The position numbers and the translations under genes are program-made. The notes below the pieces were generated by a model. It had not been told where the DNA came from, made no database searches, and saw only the letters and a list, made by a program, of their open reading frames with translations. A stretch of 29,699 nucleotides of DNA from an uncultured Oscillospiraceae bacterium (GTDB lineage Bacteria > Bacillota > Clostridia > Oscillospirales > Oscillospiraceae): positions 1-29,699 of the forward strand of contig CALWWH010000152.1 of assembly GCA_944385195.1 (NCBI GenBank), read 5' to 3'. Shown here piece by piece: positions 7,551 to 13,448 of the stretch. Positions within the stretch are counted from its first letter, which is position 1, and each line of letters starts with the position of its first letter.

Positions 7551-9782
7551 TTGAGTACGAAACAATCCGGTACTTCCTGGCCCATGTCCAAATTGGTCAA
7601 GCGCGGATGGACCGAAGACCTGGTGCGGACATTGCTCCCGCCGCCGCGGCTCATCTATCAAAACGGTCGGCGTATGCGCGTCTGGCCGAAATCTGTCGTG
7701 CAGAAGCAGGAACAAGATCCGATTTTCCGAGCGGCGTTCGCTGCCAATCGGGCTGAAAACACCTCTATCAAAGCTGATTCCGCCGCAGTTCTGGGCGCTG
7801 CGGCCAGCTTCCTGCAGCAGGCATGGGAGAGCACCCATCTATCCGAAGGTCCTATTGCCCGCCTGGCTGGCCTCTATCACAGCGCCATCCTCTCCCAGAT
7901 TGCCACTGTCGGCTGGGCAAAGCGCCTTTCTTCCGGACAGTCCCAGAGCTATATTGAGCGCTTCTCCTCCCTGGACCCGGAGCGCATGGGAGATCAGTTA
8001 TATCCCTCTCTGCGGCAGATGGTCACCGCTGCGTACTGGATGGGTAGACACCTGGAACACGAATCGGTCCAGAAGCTCTCCCAATGCTACAGCCAGAAGC
8101 TCTACGACATTGCTGATTTCGCCGCAGCGTCTTTTCGTCAGGCACAGCCAGAGGGACACCTGGCCCGTCTGCTGGCCATGGAGGATTTCCCTCTGCCGGA
8201 ACTGCTGGTGCACCCGCTGCAATATATCTACTCCGTCCACTACGTCCCCAAGGCCATTCGCAGCAGCCTGGAGCTGCTCATGGAGCTCAACCCCAAGGAC
8301 GAATACCCGGAGGCCCGCGCCATGCGGCGGCACTTTGTGCTGCATATCGGCGGGACTAACACCGGCAAGACCTATGCCGGGTTTCAACGGCTGAAGGCCG
8401 TGCGCACAGGGGTTTATCTGGCCCCGCTTCGCCTGCTGGCATTGGAAGCCCAGGAATTGCTGCTGGACGCTCACGTCCGCTGCTCGCTTACCACTGGTGA
8501 GGAAGAGGACTGTCAGGAGGGAGACACGCATGTTGCCGCCACGGCCGAGAAGTTGGACATCCACGCGAAATACGACGCAGCGGTGGTCGATGAATGTCAG
8601 ATGATCGCTGACCCCGCAAGAGGCTACGCCTGGACGAGGGCGATCTTAGGTGTGCAGGCCCCGGAGGTGCACCTCTGCGCCGCGCCGGAGGCGCAGCATC
8701 TGCTGGTAAAGCTCATTGAGAGCTGTGAGGACAGCTACGAGATCGTCCATCATCACCGCCAAGTGCCGCTGGTGTGTATGAGCCGACCGGTGAACATGAT
8801 GAATTTGCAGCCCGGCGACGCCTTGATCACCTTCTCAAAGATAGGCGTTCTCAGTGCTGCCGAGGACCTGCGGCAGCACGGTAAACCGCCCGCCATCATT
8901 TATGGCGCGCTTCCCTACTCCACCCGGCGCAAACAAATGGAGGCGTTTCTAAACGGAGAGGTAGATTACGTTGTCTCCACTGACGCCATCGGTATGGGTT
9001 TGAATCTCCCCATCCGCCGTATCATTTTCATGGAGGCGGACAAGTTTGACGGCAAAGAGCGCCGTCCCCTCAAGCCAGAGGAAATCCAGCAGATTGCCGG
9101 CCGAGCCGGGCGCTTTGGCATGTATGACAAGGGATATGTCGGCGCAACGCAGCAGCTCAGCGAGATCAGCGCTGGCCTGCACACCACGGTTCCGCCGCTG
9201 CAAACGGCGGTGTTGGGCTTCTCCGACCTAGTCCTCTCTGTGGACTTTGACCTATTGGAGGTCCTGGAGGAGTGGAACCGTATGCCGCCCATCCCGCCCT
9301 ACAAAAAACTCGATATCACACGCTATCTCCAGCTCGTCAGCAAAATTCGGGAAGCCGGCTTTCAGCTGAGCAAACAGCAGGAGCTGCGGGCCGCGAATAT
9401 TCCCTTCGATGAAACAGAAGACGCTCTGCGGGATCTGTTCTTTGAGTTTTTGCGGCAGCATCAGCGCGGTGAGCAGATCGAGCAGCCGCAGCTGCCGGAA
9501 CGCCAGAGCCACACCCTGCCGGAGTTGGAGCTCTATTGCCGTCAGTTGGATCTCTACTTCTCCTTTTGCAAGACCTTCGGCTGTGTTGTGGACGCTGACG
9601 AGATCTATGATGAGCGGGAGCGTGTGGCAGACGAAATCAATCAGATTCTCCTGCACAATCTGCGCAACAACATCCGCTTCTGCGAAAAATGCGGCGCTGC
9701 CCTTCCACTGCATCATCGCGGCAGGCTCTGTAATGCCTGTTACCAAAAGAAAATCAACGCATGGCGATATCACAAGCGATAA
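7551..9782 (+). CDS. Suv3-like superfamily 2 RNA helicase with C-terminal zinc motif
   Basis: A 743-residue helicase of the SUPV3L1/Suv3 type (mitochondrial degradosome helicase family, with bacterial homologues). Motif I is GGTNTGKTY (K273), motif II is DECQ (D347-E348; DEIQ in Suv3). Motif IV-like IYGALPYSTRRKQ, motif V VSTDAIGMGLNLPIRRIIF and motif VI QQIAGRAGRFG are nearly as in Suv3. An extra N-terminal domain (about 1-255) precedes the helicase core. The C-terminus has two Cys pairs (CEKC and CNAC, 14 residues apart), a likely zinc ribbon. It probably remodels RNA during decay or ribosome-associated processes; the bacterial role is not well established. The TTG start is chosen from the promoter position and ribosome site; ATG 7584 is the alternative. 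Confidence 0.88.
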   Translation: MSTKQSGTSWPMSKLVKRGWTEDLVRTLLPPPRLIYQNGRRMRVWPKSVVQKQEQDPIFRAAFAANRAENTSIKADSAAVLGAAASFLQQAWESTHLSEGPIARLAGLYHSAILSQIATVGWAKRLSSGQSQSYIERFSSLDPERMGDQLYPSLRQMVTAAYWMGRHLEHESVQKLSQCYSQKLYDIADFAAASFRQAQPEGHLARLLAMEDFPLPELLVHPLQYIYSVHYVPKAIRSSLELLMELNPKDEYPEARAMRRHFVLHIGGTNTGKTYAGFQRLKAVRTGVYLAPLRLLALEAQELLLDAHVRCSLTTGEEEDCQEGDTHVAATAEKLDIHAKYDAAVVDECQMIADPARGYAWTRAILGVQAPEVHLCAAPEAQHLLVKLIESCEDSYEIVHHHRQVPLVCMSRPVNMMNLQPGDALITFSKIGVLSAAEDLRQHGKPPAIIYGALPYSTRRKQMEAFLNGEVDYVVSTDAIGMGLNLPIRRIIFMEADKFDGKERRPLKPEEIQQIAGRAGRFGMYDKGYVGATQQLSEISAGLHTTVPPLQTAVLGFSDLVLSVDFDLLEVLEEWNRMPPIPPYKKLDITRYLQLVSKIREAGFQLSKQQELRAANIPFDETEDALRDLFFEFLRQHQRGEQIEQPQLPERQSHTLPELELYCRQLDLYFSFCKTFGCVVDADEIYDERERVADEINQILLHNLRNNIRFCEKCGAALPLHHRGRLCNACYQKKINAWRYHKR

Positions 9783-9913
9783 TAATTTAGGCCAAACGCA
9801 TTGCCTGGCACGACAGCGCAGCAATGCGGCAAAAGCTGCCGGGAGGGTCTCTCGGCGCAGGCCCTGGCCCCTGCCGCAGGCCAGTTTGACAGCATCGAAA
9901 GGAATGGAACCCC
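9783..9913 (+). other. 131-base gap with nested inverted repeats
   Basis: No gene is seen. An 8-bp inverted repeat CGCATTGC (9797-9804) / GCAATGCG (9821-9828) is followed by several GC-rich short complementary segments (GCAGG/CCTGC, CTGGCC/GGCCAG). There is no T tract, so it is more like a structured spacer or 5' leader of the acetyltransferase gene than a terminator. Confidence 0.35.
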
Positions 9914-10447
9914 ATGAATATCACGCTCAGGCAGCCGAAAGGTATGAAGCAATGGCTGCAATTATACCGTCTATACCTCCGCTCCTTCCCCCGCAGCGAG
10001 CGGAAGCCCTTCAAGATGATCCTCAATAATGCAAAGCTCGGCAAAACTGACTTGTGGTATCTGGACTGGGACGGCAAATTCGGAGGTCTTGCCATCACCA
10101 TCAACGGGTCGGATAAGGTTTTGCTAGACTACTTCTCCGTCAACAGCGCCCACCGTGGAGAGGGAATCGGCACCGCAGCACTGAAAACGCTCCTGGAGCG
10201 CTATGACGCCGGCTTGTTTTTGGAGATTGAGACCACCCATGGCCATGCGCCCAACCAGACGCAGCGCGAAAAACGCAAGCGGTTTTACCTCCATGCGGGC
10301 TTGCAGGAGCTGGGCGTCGAGGCCAAACTCTTTGGTGTGGACATGGAGCTGCTGGGCCACCACTGCACAATCACTTACGACGAGTATAAAACGTTTTACC
10401 ACGACACGCTCGGACCCTGGGCCGCAGAGCATATCGAACCGGTGTAA
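9914..10447 (+). CDS. GNAT-family N-acetyltransferase
   Basis: A 177-residue acetyl-CoA-dependent acyltransferase of the GNAT fold. Motif A, the acetyl-CoA pyrophosphate loop, is AHRGEGIG within DYFSVNSAHRGEGIGTAALK (about 73-92). The N-terminal stretch LYLRSFPRSERKPF is common in clostridial GNAT proteins of unknown substrate. The C-terminus contains TITYDEYKTFYH, also typical for that subgroup. AAAGGAA lies upstream of the ATG. It follows the helicase on the same strand after a structured spacer and precedes the cotJ genes; no functional link is evident. Confidence 0.88.
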   Translation: MNITLRQPKGMKQWLQLYRLYLRSFPRSERKPFKMILNNAKLGKTDLWYLDWDGKFGGLAITINGSDKVLLDYFSVNSAHRGEGIGTAALKTLLERYDAGLFLEIETTHGHAPNQTQREKRKRFYLHAGLQELGVEAKLFGVDMELLGHHCTITYDEYKTFYHDTLGPWAAEHIEPV

Positions 10448-10473
10448 CCTGTCGAAAGTCCAATGCATACACT
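10447..10473 (+). promoter_or_regulatory. Candidate mother-cell (sigma-E/sigma-K-like) promoter of cotJ genes
   Basis: CATACACT (10466-10473) fits the sigma-E -10 pattern CATACA-T. A good sigma-E -35 is not seen at the usual distance; AC at 10447-10448, 17 bases away, would instead fit the sigma-K -35. cotJ of Bacillus subtilis is sigma-E controlled, which supports sporulation-specific expression. Confidence 0.45.
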
Positions 10474-10501
10474 GGAACGGATGAAGATCCGACTTGTTAT
10501 T

Positions 10502-10507
10502 AGGAGG
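10502..10507 (+). promoter_or_regulatory. Ribosome binding site for the TTG start of the CotJA-CotJB fusion
   Basis: AGGAGG lies 8 bases before TTG 10516 and is the only strong site in the neighbourhood. Confidence 0.75.
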
Positions 10508-10515
10508 TAACTGCA

Positions 10516-11052
10516 TTGGAACGAACCCCTAACCGCCAGCCCTGGCCGCCGATGGTCTCCGGCGCCGAGCCAAAACGGCAGCGGACTGGTGTGATCTATC
10601 AAAAGCAGCCGGTGTCCCGCCAGGAGCAGACGCCATCTCAGGATTGCTGCGGCATTTTGCCTGCCAGAGGGATGCTGGCAAATCCCTACGTGCCCACCCA
10701 GCAGACAAATTCCCAGCGCTACGCCACCAATCGCGCTTTTGTGCGCGGTACGCTGTACCCCAGCCTGGACCTACCGCTGGGCGGCATGGTCAACAACGAC
10801 AAACCAAGCACCCCCAGCAACGAGCTGATGGCGCTGCAATTCGCTATGAGCGATCTGGCCCAGTATTTGGATACTCATCCCGACGACACTGACGCGGTTA
10901 CGCTCTTTCAGGAATACGCCGCACGCTGCGCGGAGGCAAAAGCTGCCTATGAAGCAAAGCATGGGCCAATTCTGATGAAGAATGCCGGTGAGAATGGCAC
11001 ATGGGACTGGATCTGTGATCCATGGCCCTGGGAATTCTGTCAGGAGGGTTAA
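10516..11052 (+). CDS. Spore coat protein: CotJA-like region fused to CotJB
   Basis: A 178-residue protein that appears to join two normally separate spore-coat peptides. Residues about 56-95 contain a CotJA-like stretch (NPYVPTQQ, then NRAFVRGTLYPSLDLP). Residues about 100-175 are a clear CotJB: ELMALQFAMSDLAQYLDTHP, DDTDAV, AYEAKHGPI, then TWDWICDPWPWEF, close to the B. subtilis pattern YLDTHPEDTDA and WDWSKGPWPW. The first 55 residues are Pro/Gln/Arg-rich and not recognised. The reading frame is continuous and starts with TTG after AGGAGG. CotJC follows after 3 bases, the same order as cotJA-cotJB-cotJC elsewhere, so the fusion simply lost the A/B boundary. It should sit in the inner spore coat and help recruit CotJC. 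Confidence 0.85.
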   Translation: MERTPNRQPWPPMVSGAEPKRQRTGVIYQKQPVSRQEQTPSQDCCGILPARGMLANPYVPTQQTNSQRYATNRAFVRGTLYPSLDLPLGGMVNNDKPSTPSNELMALQFAMSDLAQYLDTHPDDTDAVTLFQEYAARCAEAKAAYEAKHGPILMKNAGENGTWDWICDPWPWEFCQEG

Positions 11053-11055
11053 TCC

Positions 11056-11658
11056 ATGTTTGTCTATGAGAAAAAGCTGCAATATCCCGTCCGCATCCAA
11101 AATCCCAACCCAAAGCTGGCATCGATGATCATCAGCCAGTACGGCGGTCCTGACGGCGAGTTGGGCGCTTCGTTGCGCTACCTGTCTCAGCGGTACAGCA
11201 TGCCGTACCCGGAGCTTAAGGGTTTGCTGACGGATATCGGGACAGAAGAGTTGGGGCACTTGGAAATGATCGGTGCTATCGTACATCAGCTGACGCGCTG
11301 CATCAATGAGGCAGATTTGCACGAGAGTCCCTTCGGCGCGTATTTTGTCGACCATACCACAGGCGTCTATCCCACCGCCGCCGCTGGCATTTCCTACACC
11401 GCCGCCTCTATGCAAGTCAAGGGAGACCCTATGGCTGATCTCTGTGAAGACTTGGCCGCAGAGCAAAAGGCGCGCGTGACCTATGACAATCTGCTGCGCA
11501 TTAGTGACGATTCCGACGTGAACGACGTATTGAAGTTCCTGCGGGAACGTGAGATCGTACACTTCCAGCGCTTTGGTGAGGCGATAGAGAAGCTCCGCCA
11601 GCGGCTGAACGAAAAGAACGTCTACTATATGAATCCTGCGCTGAATCTAAAGAAATGA
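11056..11658 (+). CDS. cotJC: Spore coat manganese-catalase-like protein CotJC
   Basis: A 200-residue member of the manganese catalase family found in spore coats, where it is thought to remove hydrogen peroxide or take part in coat assembly. The ferritin-like four-helix bundle carries likely di-manganese ligands E35 (GELGASLRY), E65 and H68 (TEELGH), E136 (AAEQKAR), and E166/H169 (EIVHF). The length is typical of CotJC and shorter than vegetative manganese catalases. AGGAGGG directly overlaps the end of the CotJA-CotJB gene and the ATG follows 3 bases after that stop, so both are co-transcribed and probably co-translated. Confidence 0.95.
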   Translation: MFVYEKKLQYPVRIQNPNPKLASMIISQYGGPDGELGASLRYLSQRYSMPYPELKGLLTDIGTEELGHLEMIGAIVHQLTRCINEADLHESPFGAYFVDHTTGVYPTAAAGISYTAASMQVKGDPMADLCEDLAAEQKARVTYDNLLRISDDSDVNDVLKFLREREIVHFQRFGEAIEKLRQRLNEKNVYYMNPALNLKK

Positions 11659-11660
11659 CA

Positions 11661-11692
11661 AAACAGAGCCTCCCGATTGAGAGGCTCTGTTT
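11661..11692. terminator. Bidirectional terminator between cotJC and the ABC operon
   Basis: A perfect 12-bp stem, AAACAGAGCCTC / GAGGCTCTGTTT, with an 8-base loop. It is followed by a T-rich tract on the plus strand and by TTTTG on the minus strand. It serves cotJC directly; for the leftward ABC operon it lies about 135 bases after the last stop. Confidence 0.88.
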
Positions 11693-11826
11693 CATTTTAA
11701 CGTCTTTGGAAAACCCCATTTTGCTTGTCCCTCTTCACTTTGGACGAGCACGCGCTGGGTTTTCTTGTCTGCACAATCTTTAAGCAGCTCAAAATTTTCT
11801 TATCAGCTGGGGGGAATTGCCTGCGC

Positions 11827-12735
11827 TTATTCCGGCTTAGAGATCACAATCTTGCCGTTCTCTACGCTCATCTTGACCTTGCGCCCGCTCAGGCCCGCCT
11901 CTTTGAGCATCTCAGGCGGAAGCTGGACGCGGTCGTTACGGTCCAAGACAGCAAATTCCTCATGGCTGCTGCCGTCCATGATGGTGGCCACGCCAAGGGT
12001 CTCGAAGCCTGTGGTATTGTTAAGCTGCTCCATGTAGTTCTGACGCATCACACGCTCGGTGCTGATCTTTCCATCGCGAATCTGCACCACCCGGCTGACC
12101 TTACTGGCCACGCTCAGATCATGGGTAACGATGATGATCGTCAGACCCAGCTCGCGGTTGAGTCGGCGGAACGCATCAAAAATATATGCCGCCGTCACCG
12201 GGTCGACAGATCCAGTGGGCTCGTCTGCCAGGAGAATCTTCGGGTTATTCGCCAGGGAGATGGCAATGGCGACGCGCTGCTGTTCACCGCCGGAGAGCTG
12301 ACTGAGCTTACTTTCGGCCTTATGTGCCATTCCCACCAGATCCAGCAGCTCCATAGCGCGTTTCTTCTGCTCCTTCTGTGCACCAAAGAGCATGGGCATC
12401 TGCACATTTTGCCACGCTGGCAGGTATTGCAGCAGGTTCCGGGCGTTGTTCTGCCAGACAAAACCGACAGTGTTGCGTTTATAGGCCACCAGCTCCTTCT
12501 CCGACAGGCGAAACAGATCCAAACCATCCACATACAGCCGCCCCGCAGTCGGCACGTCAAGACCGCCCAACATATTCAAAAATGTAGACTTACCGCTGCC
12601 AGAGTTGCCGATAATGGCGGTCAGCTCACCGTAGCGGACCTGGAAATCCAGCCCCTGTAAGGCCATGACCTCCGTCTCATCGGTCTTGTAGATCTTGACC
12701 AGGTTATCGCATTCGATGATATACTCCCGATCCAT
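11827..12735 (-). CDS. MacB/LolD-type ABC ATPase with C-terminal AbrB-like domain
   Basis: A 302-residue ABC ATP-binding subunit. Walker A is GNSGSGKS (43-50), signature LSGGEQQRVAIA (from 147), Walker B ILLADEPTG (from 167, catalytic E172), switch histidine H205 (VTHD). This is the LolD/MacB/FtsE group that pairs with FtsX-type permeases. After the ATPase core, about residues 261-302 (FAVLDRNDRVQLPPEMLKEA, then LSGRKVKMSVENGKIVISKP) match the swapped-hairpin AbrB/SpoVT fold pattern, an unexpected tail for a transporter ATPase. It is the last gene of the operon; the ATG is 4 bases after the stop-overlap region of the other ATPase. GTG at 12750 is an alternative start. Confidence 0.88.
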   Translation of the reverse strand: MDREYIIECDNLVKIYKTDETEVMALQGLDFQVRYGELTAIIGNSGSGKSTFLNMLGGLDVPTAGRLYVDGLDLFRLSEKELVAYKRNTVGFVWQNNARNLLQYLPAWQNVQMPMLFGAQKEQKKRAMELLDLVGMAHKAESKLSQLSGGEQQRVAIAISLANNPKILLADEPTGSVDPVTAAYIFDAFRRLNRELGLTIIIVTHDLSVASKVSRVVQIRDGKISTERVMRQNYMEQLNNTTGFETLGVATIMDGSSHEEFAVLDRNDRVQLPPEMLKEAGLSGRKVKMSVENGKIVISKPE

Positions 12736-12739
12736 ACCC

Positions 12740-13432
12740 TCAGTGCTCACTGATGACTTCACCGCCTTCCAACTCATAGACCGCGTCGCCGATCTCCATA
12801 AAGCCCGTGTCGTGGGTGGTCATGACGAAGCTGACACCCTGGGAAGCACATAGATCCTTAAAGATCTTGACAACCGTAATGGCCGTATTGGTGTCCAGCT
12901 CGCCAGTAGGCTCATCGGCGAAGATGAGCTTCGGCCGGTGGGCGATCGCTCTGGCAATGGCGACGCGCTGCTGCTCTCCGCCGGACATCTCTGCCGGCAT
13001 GTGGCTACTGCGCCCTGCCAGGCCGACCATTTCCAGGCACTCCATCGCCCGCTCTCTCCGGTCGCCCTTGTAGCCGCCAAGGCGCAGGGCGTAGTCGACG
13101 TTTTCAAAGGCGGTCATGATGGGGATCAACGCCACAGACTGGAACACAAAGCCGATTTCATAGCGGCGCAGCTTAGTGCGCTCCTTCTCGCTCATAGTTG
13201 TCAGCTCCCGGCCGTCAAACTGGACGGTGCCCTCGGTGGGCAGGTCCAGCGCGCCGAGGATATTCATGAGGGTCGTTTTGCCGGAGCCGGACTTGCCCTT
13301 GAGGATGGTCAGTTTCCCCCGGGGCGCTGCAATATCGACACCTTTGAGAGCGAAGAACGTCTCACCGCCGGGAAGAGGGAAGCCGCGCTTGATGCCCTCG
13401 GCCACCAGGATGGGATCTTCTAGCTTGAGCAT
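12740..13432 (-). CDS. MacB/LolD-type ABC ATPase
   Basis: A 230-residue ABC ATPase of the LolD/MacB/FtsE type. Walker A is GKSGSGKT (46-53), Q-loop Q98, signature MSGGEQQRVAIARA (from 149), Walker B LIFADEPTG (169-177, E174), switch H207 (TTHD). It differs clearly from the second ATPase of the operon and lacks the C-terminal tail, so the two may form a heterodimer on the single two-domain permease encoded just upstream. AAAGGAGG precedes the ATG. Its stop lies 4 bases before the ATG of the second ATPase. Confidence 0.93.
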   Translation of the reverse strand: MLKLEDPILVAEGIKRGFPLPGGETFFALKGVDIAAPRGKLTILKGKSGSGKTTLMNILGALDLPTEGTVQFDGRELTTMSEKERTKLRRYEIGFVFQSVALIPIMTAFENVDYALRLGGYKGDRRERAMECLEMVGLAGRSSHMPAEMSGGEQQRVAIARAIAHRPKLIFADEPTGELDTNTAITVVKIFKDLCASQGVSFVMTTHDTGFMEIGDAVYELEGGEVISEH

Positions 13433-13448
13433 AGTAACGCGCCTCCTT

